From: Sporosarcina sp. FSL K6-2383
GTDB taxonomy: Bacteria > Bacillota > Bacilli > Bacillales_A > Planococcaceae
Reading direction: 5' to 3'
Length of the DNA stretch: 64,000 nt
NCBI RefSeq assembly: GCF_038618305.1
Contig: NZ_CP152017.1
Coordinates: 2,891,501 to 2,955,500 of the forward strand
The position numbers and the translations under genes were made by a program. The notes below the pieces were generated by a model, which worked only from the letters and a program-made list of their open reading frames with translations, was not told the origin of the DNA and did no database searches. Positions 1-8,036 of this stretch are shown one piece after another. The first letter of the stretch is position 1; every line of letters begins with the position of its first letter.

Positions 1-669
1 ACCCGCCATTTCACGCAATTCTTTAACTTTCAATGCAAATAGCGCTTTTAAATCTGCTTCTTCTGTTCCGAGTGCGATAGTCTTGAACTCTTGTGTATCC
101 AAGCCTGCGACAATTGCATCATATGAGCCATTAGTGGCTGGAACAGTAGTGCCGGTTGCAAGTGTCAGCGTGGCGTCTGCGACGGGAAAATCTCCCGAGA
201 ATACAACGTAGTCATTAGCCGCCAAATCAGTAGCAATAGCAGCAGTTTGTGAATCTACTTCTACGCCATCGAGATATGTTTTAACTACCGATTCATTCAG
301 ACCTAGCGTGAATTTAACACTAATGTTATTGCCGCCTGTACCGCCGTGTACCGCTGTAGCTGTGAACGTTGTGCTTACTGCCGTAGCCTTAACTCCCTCG
401 CCGTTAACATTGAACACCGTCACTTGACTCGAACCCTTGAACGCTTCGCGAATAGGCACGATTTGATTCAACGGCTTACCAAATAGCGCTTTGAAATCGC
501 TAGATGGAGTCACCTTAACGAACTCGCCGACTACTCCCCAATCTAAAGCTATAGGGACGATAACCGCACCCGTTAAATCAAGACCTGCGTCTGCGAGTGA
601 GTTTGTTTTAAAATTTGTATATGCGCCTGGACGCACTTTGTCTTGTTTAATCCAAATTCCACCTGCCAT
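1..669 (-). CDS. Phage tail sheath protein, N-terminal part (cut by left edge)
   Basis: Open on the minus strand from ATG at 669 to the window edge with no stop, so about 223 N-terminal residues are present and the C-terminus is missing. The opening residues MAGGIWIKQDKVRPGAYTNF match the start typical of XkdK/YqbK sheath proteins of PBSX and skin. The sheath forms the contractile outer tube of a myovirus tail, which sets the tail type of this prophage. It follows a YqzN-like gene with a one-base overlap and the tail terminator, the same order as in PBSX. Family assignment is from remembered similarity; the truncation is only from the window. Confidence 0.88.
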   Translation of the reverse strand, partial: MAGGIWIKQDKVRPGAYTNFKTNSLADAGLDLTGAVIVPIALDWGVVGEFVKVTPSSDFKALFGKPLNQIVPIREAFKGSSQVTVFNVNGEGVKATAVSTTFTATAVHGGTGGNNISVKFTLGLNESVVKTYLDGVEVDSQTAAIATDLAANDYVVFSGDFPVADATLTLATGTTVPATNGSYDAIVAGLDTQEFKTIALGTEEADLKALFALKVKELREMAG

Positions 670-842
670 TATTGCTTGACCTCCTTCTTCTTCCAATCTT
701 TTACTAGCTTCGCAACTTCATCTTGCGTATAGGTTTTATCCTCCTTCAGCAAGACTTGAAGCAGGTTGCGACCGTTATTATTAGTTTCGGCTTCTATAAA
801 AGCCGTTTTGCTGAAATTACTTTTTTCATTTTTTGAACCCAA
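669..842 (-). CDS. YqzN/YkzM-like small phage protein, TTG start
   Basis: A 57-residue product, too short for most gene finders. The C-terminal part (LLQVLLKEDKTYTQDEVAK) resembles the YqzN/YkzM domain found in skin and PBSX between the tail terminator and the sheath. The in-frame start is TTG at 842-840, seven bases after a GGAGGT site, all inside the 3' end of the upstream gene. The ATG at 829 is in another frame and stops after 11 codons. The TAA shares its last base with the sheath ATG, giving tight translational coupling. Function in tail assembly is unknown. Confidence 0.72.
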   Translation of the reverse strand: MGSKNEKSNFSKTAFIEAETNNNGRNLLQVLLKEDKTYTQDEVAKLVKDWKKKEVKQ

Positions 843-1242
843 CCGTCACACCTCCAAGCGTAGTCATCGGCGTACCTGTAACTACTTCTTTTAACAACAA
901 ACGCAGGCCAAACGTGATGACTAGTACACCATCCGACATTTTCCCTTCAATTTCGTATGCGTAGTGTTTACCGCCTATCAGCCTAAATTCGTTTTGAAAT
1001 GTTTCTAACACCTCGTCGCACTCTGTACGTCGCTCGTTCAATGACTTCGGGAAATAGTTGACGTTAAAAACAGGGTTACGCTTCACCACATTCAAGCCAG
1101 TAGTTTGCGAATTATCTGCAATCAGAAATTGAAAAGACGGTACCTTCAAACCCTGTTTAACCTCTTCGTCATACACTTTAATCGTGCTGCCGAATACACT
1201 TTTTATTTGTTGGATAATGAGAGATTTCAAGTTATTCACCAA
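826..1242 (-). CDS. Phage tail terminator (XkdJ/YqbJ-like, DUF6838)
   Basis: 138 residues, mixed alpha/beta, usual length for the family. It begins with a helix (MVNNLKSLIIQQIKSVFG) and carries the middle segment around NVNYFPKSLNERRTEC seen in XkdJ-like terminators. These proteins cap the end of the tail tube and form the tail side of the head-tail joint. Overlaps the HK97-gp10-like gene upstream by 11 bases and the YqzN-like gene downstream, as in PBSX. Family call is by recalled similarity and synteny. Confidence 0.75.
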   Translation of the reverse strand: MVNNLKSLIIQQIKSVFGSTIKVYDEEVKQGLKVPSFQFLIADNSQTTGLNVVKRNPVFNVNYFPKSLNERRTECDEVLETFQNEFRLIGGKHYAYEIEGKMSDGVLVITFGLRLLLKEVVTGTPMTTLGGVTVGFKK

Positions 1243-1630
1243 AGATTCTCCTCATCTCCTTCTCGACATCTATTTTCCACATCCGAGGGGCGATGCGTTC
1301 CATTTCATCTTTCGTGAGCTTTAACATGAATCTGCCTTCCACCCAGCCGATTGTCGCTCCTGCTACAACTATTCGGCGCCCGTCTTCAACGAAACTTGCA
1401 TATTCTAGTTGATTGTAAATGAGTATAGTGTAGATATCGCCTTTTTTTACGATGTGGTATTTCCAGTTATTACGAAGATCTCCTGTATCAACTGGCGTCA
1501 TCTTCTTAACCTTACGTATCGCCAATTGAGCAATGCGCTTCGCGACCTTCAAATGGATGGCGTGCGAAGCTTTTTGTAACTCAATCAGATTTTGTTTCAT
1601 CTGTCGTATCTCGCTGAATTCGAAGCCCAT
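1232..1630 (-). CDS. HK97 gp10-like tail completion/joining protein (XkdI-like)
   Basis: 132 residues. The segment TPVDTGDLRNNW followed by YNQLEYASFVEDGRR is the hallmark of HK97 gp10-family proteins, which act at the head-tail junction or tail terminus. The ATG at 1630 overlaps the end of the upstream head-closure gene by one base. Order head closure, gp10, tail terminator is standard for PBSX-type phages. Confidence 0.82.
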   Translation of the reverse strand: MGFEFSEIRQMKQNLIELQKASHAIHLKVAKRIAQLAIRKVKKMTPVDTGDLRNNWKYHIVKKGDIYTILIYNQLEYASFVEDGRRIVVAGATIGWVEGRFMLKLTKDEMERIAPRMWKIDVEKEMRRIFGE

Positions 1631-1986
1631 TATGCATAGCCTTTGAAGACGAGTAATACTTCTTGATGGGAAACGTACACGAACGGTTCTTTTGCTGATT
1701 CATATTCAACGCCATCAACAATGACTACATCGCCTGCTAGGACATCATGATCACTTGAAAGAAACAGTTTCACATCATACTGAATGACGTTCGCATCACC
1801 TTGTGTCGCATTGTTAAGCGTCGTGGATGATAAGCGACAGGGAACGTCTGCATGAACTGTCACCCACCGATGACCATCAGCACCCCCTGGCTTCACGTAA
1901 TCCTCATAACGCTTAATTTCAGCAGTCTTGTCATACATAAATTCAGTGGCTGCTGTAGCTTTCGCCATGATTTCTCGAATGTTCAC
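1630..1986 (-). CDS. Head closure protein (XkdH-like)
   Basis: 118 residues. Predicted beta-rich protein of the size of XkdH/SPP1 gp16-type head-closure proteins, which sit under the connector and prevent DNA leakage. A GTG start at 1986 is preceded by GAGGTGG at good spacing. Motifs seen are VPCRLSS, a central VKLFLS strand and the AGDVVIVDG turn, typical of head-closure beta barrels. Assignment is mainly by position between the connector and the gp10-like gene. Confidence 0.68.
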   Translation of the reverse strand: MNIREIMAKATAATEFMYDKTAEIKRYEDYVKPGGADGHRWVTVHADVPCRLSSTTLNNATQGDANVIQYDVKLFLSSDHDVLAGDVVIVDGVEYESAKEPFVYVSHQEVLLVFKGYA

Positions 1987-1987
1987 G

Positions 1988-2335
1988 CTACCACCTCAAC
2001 TTCCGAAACTTGTTCAGCTGCTTTGCATAATCGAAGAAGAGTTGTTCGGCAGCACGTTCACTATAAGCAACTTTCGCCGAACCGAATTGAACCGTTACGT
2101 CACCCTCTTTTACAGATGCAACAGAGGATTGCGCCTCAGGATCACTCTTGCGGTTTTCTCCGTTGATGAAATCGACAACCATATTCGCATGAACAAAACG
2201 GAGTTCTTTAGGGATATCAGAGCGGTTGCAATAAGTTTTGATTGACTGGCCAACTTCTTCAATGTGCATATTCAGCATTGAATCACCGGGTTTCGGGTCT
2301 GGCAATTTGGACTTCACGATGTCGATTACTTCCAC
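1988..2335 (-). CDS. Head-tail connector adaptor (YqbG/gp6-like)
   Basis: 115 residues, largely helical. The pattern of helices (VIDIVKSKLP, LNMHIEEVGQSIKTYCN, LRFVHANMVVDFING) is that of gp6/gp15-type adaptor proteins that bind the portal ring. It lies directly downstream of the capsid genes and upstream of head closure, the expected place. The C-terminal half (SDPEAQSSVASVKEGDVTVQFG) is typical of YqbG-like members. Family call by fold pattern and synteny. Confidence 0.7.
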   Translation of the reverse strand: MEVIDIVKSKLPDPKPGDSMLNMHIEEVGQSIKTYCNRSDIPKELRFVHANMVVDFINGENRKSDPEAQSSVASVKEGDVTVQFGSAKVAYSERAAEQLFFDYAKQLNKFRKLRW

Positions 2336-2337
2336 GT

Positions 2338-2520
2338 TTACTCCTCCTTGCTTTCCGCCTTCTGTTTCTTCTTAACAGGCCGCACAAAATCATCTTCGAT
2401 AACACCTAACGCTAATAATTCATCGCAATCATCTGCCGATACTGATGCAGAATCTCCTCTACTATATAGTTCGGTACCGTATTTGACGTTTAGGGTGAAT
2501 GTCACCATAACTTTTGACAA
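2338..2520 (-). CDS. Small phage head-region protein (YqbF-like position)
   Basis: 60 residues from a TTG start at 2520. The upstream ATG at 2538 lies in front of the AAGGAGG ribosome-binding site, so the TTG 8 bases after that site is more likely the true start. N-terminal beta segment, then a short acidic DDCDEL helix, then a Lys/Glu-rich tail (KKKQKAESKEE). Similar-sized proteins occur after the capsid gene in skin and related phages; no biochemical role is known to me. Confidence 0.62.
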   Translation of the reverse strand: MSKVMVTFTLNVKYGTELYSRGDSASVSADDCDELLALGVIEDDFVRPVKKKQKAESKEE

Positions 2521-2565
2521 TTGATTTACCTCCTTCAATAAAAATAGAGAGGAACAAGTCCCCTC

Positions 2566-3609
2566 TTAGTTAACTGTCGCAATGAAGATATTGTCGAGCG
2601 TTTCGAAAGACGGCAATACAATCTCGGAAACGATTGTTTCGACGTTCACTGGATGCGGCTCTTTAATCGTTGTAATCGCCACACCAGTGTCAACGATTTG
2701 GACATCAGCCGGAGAATTACCAGCCATAAGATCGGATTCTTCAGGAGTAGTACCGAAATACGTGTTTCCAAGAGATCCATCCGGAATGAGTGTAAACACA
2801 TCGTCCGGGAAGAAATTCTGTGTTGTTTTGTCTTCTGCGATGTACTTTTTATCATATACAGCAACGGATAGACCAAGTTTTACACTTAGATACTGCTTAA
2901 GCATCGCATCCGTCATGATGATGTTTTGTCCGCCCAACGGATTCATATCCAATCGAATACTTGGGTGATTTAACAAATAACTAAACGTCTTGTTCGTCAT
3001 AATTGCCTTGGTCGGCTTCGAACCAGTGTTGTCCAACACTTTATTCTGCCAACGGAGAATGTCCTGGATAGGAGTTGAATCCTTATCTGACCATTTCGCA
3101 GTAGTCAATAACGTTTCTTTGTGATCGTTCTTCATGCCATAGTCGTAATCGAAGTCTTGTCGATTCGCACGAATAGCAATCTTCCCAGTTGAAAGCAATT
3201 GCATAATCATGCGTTCCGGCTGAACTTCAGCACCTTTTACAAGCGTAGTAACGTCATCGTAAATTTTGGTAATCATCGGCATCAAATAAGCTTCGTTAGA
3301 CGACGCTAAAAGTTTATTCAGTTCTTGACGGTCCTTCTCCCCGATACGCATCGCCTCACGGAAGAATGGCATTTCCGTCTCAACTTTACTGAATCCAATG
3401 CGATCACGTAGAGTCGCTTTCGCATCAAACTCGGAAGGCATAAGAGCAACAGGCAACCCGTTAGCGCCTTTAATCCAGCTTAAATCAAGCCCAAGCTGCT
3501 TCTTCGGAGGAAATAACGTCCGCCCCAGTGATGGCGTTTTATTCGATGTTGATTCTGTGTAGTAAGTTGCAATGCTTTTCGCATTAACTAGATCAAAAAT
3601 GTTTGGCAT
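2566..3609 (-). CDS. Major capsid protein (phage capsid E family)
   Basis: 347 residues, usual length for lambda gpE-type capsid proteins (PF03864). Recognised from the N-terminal NIFDLVNAKSIATYY region and the SWIKGANGLPVAL and FSKVETEMPFFRE segments. It builds the icosahedral head. A head decoration-like gene and the scaffold gene lie directly upstream in the same operon. Belongs to a PBSX-unlike head module, suggesting mosaic assembly with A118- or phi105-type heads; that is inference. Confidence 0.85.
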   Translation of the reverse strand: MPNIFDLVNAKSIATYYTESTSNKTPSLGRTLFPPKKQLGLDLSWIKGANGLPVALMPSEFDAKATLRDRIGFSKVETEMPFFREAMRIGEKDRQELNKLLASSNEAYLMPMITKIYDDVTTLVKGAEVQPERMIMQLLSTGKIAIRANRQDFDYDYGMKNDHKETLLTTAKWSDKDSTPIQDILRWQNKVLDNTGSKPTKAIMTNKTFSYLLNHPSIRLDMNPLGGQNIIMTDAMLKQYLSVKLGLSVAVYDKKYIAEDKTTQNFFPDDVFTLIPDGSLGNTYFGTTPEESDLMAGNSPADVQIVDTGVAITTIKEPHPVNVETIVSEIVLPSFETLDNIFIATVN

Positions 3610-3625
3610 TTATATCCGTCCTCTC

Positions 3626-3994
3626 TTATTTCAAGAATGTAATTTGTTTAAGTGCCGCAACTTCTTCCGCGGTTGGAACTGTTGGCAATTTGTCGATGGC
3701 AACGAATCCGTGAATCAATAAAGCGCCAGATGCAGGACCGTAAGTTACATCAGTGTCGTTAAAAAGAACACCTTCCGCGTCAGATACATCAGCTGTTGTT
3801 GTTGCCTTAACTGCTAAATTAGTATCGTCAGCTAGTACGCCGCCGCCAAGAATCGTACCCGCAGGAACAATCTTCTTACCATCTGCATTTGCTACAACGC
3901 CTGTATCATCAACCGTAATCGCTAGATTGACAAAGTGATCGGGGAATTTTAAAATACCCTTCTTATTACCGTAATCCGTTTGAACAAATTTCAT
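3626..3994 (-). CDS. Putative head decoration protein (lambda gpD-like)
   Basis: 122 residues with a Gly/Ala/Asp-rich, beta-structured composition (VPAGTILGGGVLADD, GALLIHGFVAIDKLP) typical of small capsid-stabilising proteins of the gpD type. It sits between the scaffold gene and the capsid gene, the classic location. The PAGT..GG motif and the LIHGFV strand match what I recall of HDPD-family proteins. It would bind the expanded capsid surface. Not certain at family level. Confidence 0.66.
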   Translation of the reverse strand: MKFVQTDYGNKKGILKFPDHFVNLAITVDDTGVVANADGKKIVPAGTILGGGVLADDTNLAVKATTTADVSDAEGVLFNDTDVTYGPASGALLIHGFVAIDKLPTVPTAEEVAALKQITFLK

Positions 3995-4010
3995 TTTGTC
4001 ATCCTCCTAT

Positions 4011-4628
4011 TTATCCGAAATATGAATCTCGGGCTTTATCTAAATCTGCATTTCCTGCTGCTAAGTGAGCTAGACTTTTCCCGAAATCTTCGCTCGTATT
4101 TTTTTCTTTGTCTTCGCCTTTTTTACCATCTGCCGGTGTGAGCCCCTTGAACAATGGAGATTTTTCTTCCTGTTTTTCGACAAACAAGAAGGACTTCGAT
4201 TCTTGCAGGGTTTTAATCTGCTCGTCGAGTCCTTCGGTGACCTTACCTGTTTCATCTACTTTGATTTTAGACTTATCGATTTGACCAATGACCATATCAA
4301 CGTCATGGACTTTACCAATTAGATCTAATTTCATTGCAGTTGCAAGGTTTGTGTCTTTCAGCTTTGTTTCAAAATCAGCCGTCTCAGTATCGTATTTCCC
4401 TTGCAAAGTAGTAAGTTGCGTTTGAAGTTCTTCGCTACCCTCTGCTTTTTTCTTCAAGTCTTTCAGGTCGGAATCACGCTGTGTGAGTTGACCTTTCAAA
4501 TCAGTGACACTTGATTCGAGGTCAGTAACCTTTGATTTATGCGACTCGACTGTTTTACCATGCTCTGCCATGATCTTGTCAATAGCAGCATCATCCAAAC
4601 CCAAACCTTTTAAAAACTCTCTATTCAT
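4011..4628 (-). CDS. Phage scaffold protein (GP20 family)
   Basis: 205 residues. Residues about 25-105 form an acidic coiled coil (heptads of SKVTDLESSVTDLKGQL type), as in phage minor structural protein GP20/scaffold (PF06810). The N-terminal short helical domain (FLKGLGLDDAAIDKIMAEHG) is typical. Scaffolds guide procapsid assembly and are then removed. Located immediately upstream of the decoration and capsid genes. A terminator just upstream (4723-4745) means it may have its own promoter. Confidence 0.85.
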   Translation of the reverse strand: MNREFLKGLGLDDAAIDKIMAEHGKTVESHKSKVTDLESSVTDLKGQLTQRDSDLKDLKKKAEGSEELQTQLTTLQGKYDTETADFETKLKDTNLATAMKLDLIGKVHDVDMVIGQIDKSKIKVDETGKVTEGLDEQIKTLQESKSFLFVEKQEEKSPLFKGLTPADGKKGEDKEKNTSEDFGKSLAHLAAGNADLDKARDSYFG

Positions 4629-4718
4629 GTATATCTGCTCCTTTGGTTACGATTTTATTACGCAGTTACGTCTGCGAACCCCATTGAATCTTTAACGTCT
4701 GCAATTGATAAAAAGACG

Positions 4719-4745
4719 AAAATAAAAAGCCGCCCTATCAGCGAC
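4719..4745 (-). terminator. Rho-independent terminator between head genes
   Basis: On the minus strand, AGTCGC pairs with GCGGCT (one G-T pair) and is followed by TTTTTATTTT. It separates the small gene at 4746-4913 from the scaffold gene. Transcription past it would need read-through or a promoter in the 90 bases before the scaffold gene. Confidence 0.6.
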
Positions 4746-4913
4746 TTAAACAGATGCAATATAAATGACTGAATCGAATGGTGCAGTAAATATCAAGTCG
4801 CCTGACCTGTTCAGTAAAATGTATGCTCCGTCTTTAACCTCAATTTCCCCTACTCCATTAACACGTCGGTCAATTAACTTGTCGCCGTTAGCAATTAGTA
4901 CTTTATAATTCAT
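4746..4913 (-). CDS. Small hypothetical phage protein
   Basis: 55 residues from ATG at 4913, ten bases after GGGAGG; the ATG at 4931 precedes the ribosome-binding site and is rejected. Predicted as a small all-beta protein (YKVLIANGDKLIDRRVNG..YILLNRSGDLIFT). No family recognised. Together with its neighbour at 4921-5205 it interrupts the packaging/head block, so it may be an accessory insertion. Confidence 0.55.
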   Translation of the reverse strand: MNYKVLIANGDKLIDRRVNGVGEIEVKDGAYILLNRSGDLIFTAPFDSVIYIASV

Positions 4914-4920
4914 TATCCGA

Positions 4921-5205
4921 CTACCTCCCAATCGAGTTACTTAAGTGATTGATCGACAAACACATTTCTTCGTTCATTTGTTTGATCAATTCATCTTTAT
5001 AAATAGAAATTCTAATGTGTTTATCTCCAGTGAATAATGGGACCTCTATTTTTTCTCTCTCCAATGACATACCTAGCGGGACATTTAATTCAGCACTAAT
5101 GGGGCTCATCACATTTTGCATTTGCTTCAAACTACAAAGAACGCAAAATTGGTCGAACGTACCATCTTCCATGTCAATCCATTTATGCTTACACTTGTTT
5201 ATCAT
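4921..5205 (-). CDS. Small Cys/His zinc-ribbon-like phage protein
   Basis: 94 residues. The N-terminus carries C-x-H-x-W and CVLC spaced by about 14 residues, a plausible zinc knuckle; the rest is mixed with a helical C-terminus. SD GGAGG precedes the ATG. Short non-coding stretches on either side and its place between minor head and scaffold genes suggest an accessory gene. Function unknown. Confidence 0.6.
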   Translation of the reverse strand: MINKCKHKWIDMEDGTFDQFCVLCSLKQMQNVMSPISAELNVPLGMSLEREKIEVPLFTGDKHIRISIYKDELIKQMNEEMCLSINHLSNSIGR

Positions 5206-5334
5206 CTGACGAACCTCCTCATATAGCTACATGACGGAGTAGCCAACCGAGATTTGGATCACCTATCCTTTCTCGAATTTGACCTCTTGAAACACAAGTT
5301 CACCACCACCTTTACTTCACGTATTTCGGGCATA

Positions 5335-5360
5335 AGAAAAAGCATCTTATATAGATGCTT
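5335..5360 (-). terminator. Terminator after the 67-residue zinc-ribbon gene
   Basis: Minus strand AAGCATCT-ATAT-AGATGCTT followed by TTTC. The stem begins inside the stop codon of the gene at 5359-5562. The 5206-5334 stretch beyond it holds no convincing gene, only ORFs under 15 codons. Confidence 0.65.
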
Positions 5361-5562
5361 AAACTTTACCTTCACATTTTTCAACTGTTTCATTACAGTG
5401 CTTACAGTAGTAGTCACTGCAATCTATACAATAAAAGCCGTTATGATTGCCTGACTCAAAGCCCCATTCATCTGGTTCGCCATTTGCTTTCTTCTTCCAG
5501 TTGTGAGTTTGGAAATTCGACTGTTCTGCGACTGCGATTCGTTCTCTTTCCACATTACTCAC
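5359..5562 (-). CDS. Small zinc-ribbon-like phage protein
   Basis: 67 residues. The C-terminal half reads FYCIDCSDYYCKHC with a further Cys near the end, so it has two CxxC pairs (a zinc ribbon). The N-terminus is hydrophilic. It follows the minor head gene and is closed by its own terminator. No known family; one of about ten Cys-rich microproteins in this prophage. Confidence 0.6.
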   Translation of the reverse strand: MSNVERERIAVAEQSNFQTHNWKKKANGEPDEWGFESGNHNGFYCIDCSDYYCKHCNETVEKCEGKV

Positions 5563-5583
5563 CTCCGAATGACTTTTCGCTGA

Positions 5584-6609
5584 TTAAACTACATACTTCC
5601 CGAACCACTCTTCATACGTCATCGAATCAATCAAGCCATCAGCGGACTGTCGCTGTTCGCCATCGGTGTATTCGGATTCATCAAACCAAGGAATTGTGGT
5701 GGAGCGACAATTCGGGTGAAATGGATTTGCCGTAACACCAGGTTCGTAATCCTTCGAATCATAGACCTTCCCGTCCTGCTCGCGACAAATGTTAGATGTT
5801 CGGCTATCTAGCGTCGCTAAGACTTCGTACTTTTCTATCCCGGCATCGGTATAGCTGTTTTGCGCAGCCAAACCGTGGAAGAAGTTTGACTCAGTTCGTA
5901 CAAGCGTCTCTGCTCTCGAGCGGGTAACATCTGTTGCATCCATGATAGCTTTCGTTGTCTTTTGAATAGACCTGCCAGAAGCAAAGCTTTTCTCTAGCTC
6001 TTTACGGATAGCCATTCGTGTAGATGCTTGATGCCCCCAAATTCGTTCAGAAAACTCCTTACCGCTCCAGTTGTATGTCAGCACTTCCTGCATCGTCTTA
6101 TCAGTTAGTACCGCCACGGTGCCGCCAACCACACCCGCTTGGGCCAAACTAAACATCGACTGATAGTAAGAAGCTTGATAGACTTCTCCTAAACCAGTAT
6201 ACGCGTACTGTTGTAACCCGTTCAGACCACCGTATAACTGAGCCATTCGCATTTCGATATTAAGATTGAGAGCTTCTAAACGTGAAATGCGAACTCGATA
6301 ACTAGCAGCATTCAGAATCCTGTTGTATTCCGGATTGCTAGATAAGGACATCTCACGGAATCGCTTCAAATCGATGTCCTTAAAATCCTTTAACTCTTTA
6401 ACATTTAAATACTTTCGAGCTTCGGTAAGGGTTACTTTGTTTTCGATAGAATACCTAGCATAGAACGCTTCAATTTGACGCACGATGTCAAGTTGCGCTT
6501 CTCGTAAACTTTCATCCATTCGCGCAAGATACTTGCTCGCAATAAGCTGCGATTCCATCTCACGCTGCTCAGCACGATCTTCCCAATACTTTTTATTTGG
6601 CTTAGCCAT
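5584..6609 (-). CDS. Phage minor head protein (SPP1 gp7/F family)
   Basis: 341 residues. The C-terminal region has the SPP1 gp7/Mu F signature: SRAETLVRTESNFF..., LDSRTSNICREQDGKVY and NPFHPNCRSTTIPW. These proteins bind the portal and are few per capsid; they aid DNA ejection or head morphogenesis. Its start overlaps the portal gene end by 8 bases. Order terminase, portal, minor head is canonical. Confidence 0.9.
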   Translation of the reverse strand: MAKPNKKYWEDRAEQREMESQLIASKYLARMDESLREAQLDIVRQIEAFYARYSIENKVTLTEARKYLNVKELKDFKDIDLKRFREMSLSSNPEYNRILNAASYRVRISRLEALNLNIEMRMAQLYGGLNGLQQYAYTGLGEVYQASYYQSMFSLAQAGVVGGTVAVLTDKTMQEVLTYNWSGKEFSERIWGHQASTRMAIRKELEKSFASGRSIQKTTKAIMDATDVTRSRAETLVRTESNFFHGLAAQNSYTDAGIEKYEVLATLDSRTSNICREQDGKVYDSKDYEPGVTANPFHPNCRSTTIPWFDESEYTDGEQRQSADGLIDSMTYEEWFGKYVV

Positions 6610-8032
6610 CTGCTTTCACTTCTTTTGGAGGGAACTTATCCTTGTAATCGTCTTCCTCTTGTTTTTCAGCTTCTTCCTGCTCTTTTAACCGATTTTCGAC
6701 TTCTTCGTTATACCAAGGGTGATTTTCACGAATTGTCTTGTCGTCCAAAATACCAACAGACTCAGTAGCATTCTTTATAGCCTCGGTTTCGGCAACAATG
6801 ATGTCACGATTAAAAATGATGTTTACCTTCTCTTCAAAGTAATCACCTTGTCCGGTCACAGAGAAGTACGTGTTAATGAACCACAACATGTGTTCAATGG
6901 ACGATTGGAATTCCGACTCTAAGATGTTGCAGTCCATGTCCAAATCGCTGTATCGAAAACGTAGGGCGACGCCAGACGCATCGCGTAAACCCGTTTCTCT
7001 CGTATCGACTCCGCGACCGAACTCATAAATTGAGTTACGGTTGCGGTCAATCTCTTTTTCTACTGCATCGGTTTCGATATCCGCCTGCAACTTATCTACA
7101 TCACCATCTTTATCCAAATTGACAGTCATATAAGTATTTAAATCGGATAGAAACTCTGTAAGATCCACGCCGCCGTAATTGATGAGCTTATAGATAAATT
7201 TCGGTATATCTGCCAACAAATCAGCATTAGTCGAAGCTTGCGTATTGTAGTTGTCGATTAGCGACTTAATGCTATCAATCAACGGTTGTTCTTCTTCGTT
7301 GTATTTGAAGTGAATCAGCGGGATCTTGTCCCAAACAAACGGCTCTTCATCAATCAAGAAATGGTAGTTCTTTTCAATGCCAGCCGGAACATCAGGGATA
7401 AGCTTTCCGCCATCAAAGACGTAATACTTAACGCCTCCAGAATGATAGTATTCAACCTTCTTGCTCGTGACCTTTTTACGGTCTTCGTAGTGAGTCACTT
7501 CGTAAACACGAGTAAACGACAAGGCTTCCATGTGTTCGTTATCGGCCCAGTTCACAATGATCTGTTCGGAAGGGAACTTTTTGAATGACAAATCGCCTGA
7601 TTCATTAAAGAATGGGTGGAGGTACGCAATACCCTTGTTAACACCCTCTTTACCAACGTTCTTTATCTTTTTTAACAGACCGCGGTCAAACGTTTCTGTA
7701 ATCAACTTTCGATACGTCACGTTTTCCGTGCCAAAGGTCGGCTCTTTCGCTAACAAATAACCAATCTTTTGGTCTACTAGTTTTTTAGCGAAACCGTGAG
7801 CCAGTTTCTGATTGGATTTCCACTCAATCTTTTGTTTCTTTTCGAGAATGTCAGTTTTGTTCAGATAGTAACGCTCACCAACGATCATGTTGGTGCGTAC
7901 TTCACTGTCTTCCCACTCCTTTATTTCTTGCACCAGGATTTCAAGATCTGTAATGACATCATCAACCATATTCTTTATCACCTCATTCATTCGTTCGTGC
8001 CAGGGTGCACGGTATAAATCTTCAATTAGCAT
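6602..8032 (-). CDS. Portal protein (SPP1 gp6-like)
   Basis: 476 residues, in the usual range. Recognised by the central region IPLIHFKYNEEEQPLIDSIK, a long alpha-helical span and the acidic tail EEAEKQEEDDYKDKFPPKEV, all typical of PF05133 portals. The dodecameric portal is the DNA channel and terminase docking site. Lies 4 bases after the large terminase stop codon. Confidence 0.9.
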   Translation of the reverse strand: MLIEDLYRAPWHERMNEVIKNMVDDVITDLEILVQEIKEWEDSEVRTNMIVGERYYLNKTDILEKKQKIEWKSNQKLAHGFAKKLVDQKIGYLLAKEPTFGTENVTYRKLITETFDRGLLKKIKNVGKEGVNKGIAYLHPFFNESGDLSFKKFPSEQIIVNWADNEHMEALSFTRVYEVTHYEDRKKVTSKKVEYYHSGGVKYYVFDGGKLIPDVPAGIEKNYHFLIDEEPFVWDKIPLIHFKYNEEEQPLIDSIKSLIDNYNTQASTNADLLADIPKFIYKLINYGGVDLTEFLSDLNTYMTVNLDKDGDVDKLQADIETDAVEKEIDRNRNSIYEFGRGVDTRETGLRDASGVALRFRYSDLDMDCNILESEFQSSIEHMLWFINTYFSVTGQGDYFEEKVNIIFNRDIIVAETEAIKNATESVGILDDKTIRENHPWYNEEVENRLKEQEEAEKQEEDDYKDKFPPKEVKADG

Positions 8033-8036
8033 GTTG

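Noticed and set aside
819..829. Apparent -1 frameshift at ATG-A6 in the YqzN-like gene
   Set aside because: A well-placed TTG start with GGAGGT at 842 gives an intact frame, so slippage is not needed.
5206..5334. Possible small genes in the gap
   Set aside because: Only frames of 11-14 codons behind partial sites; nothing conserved visible.
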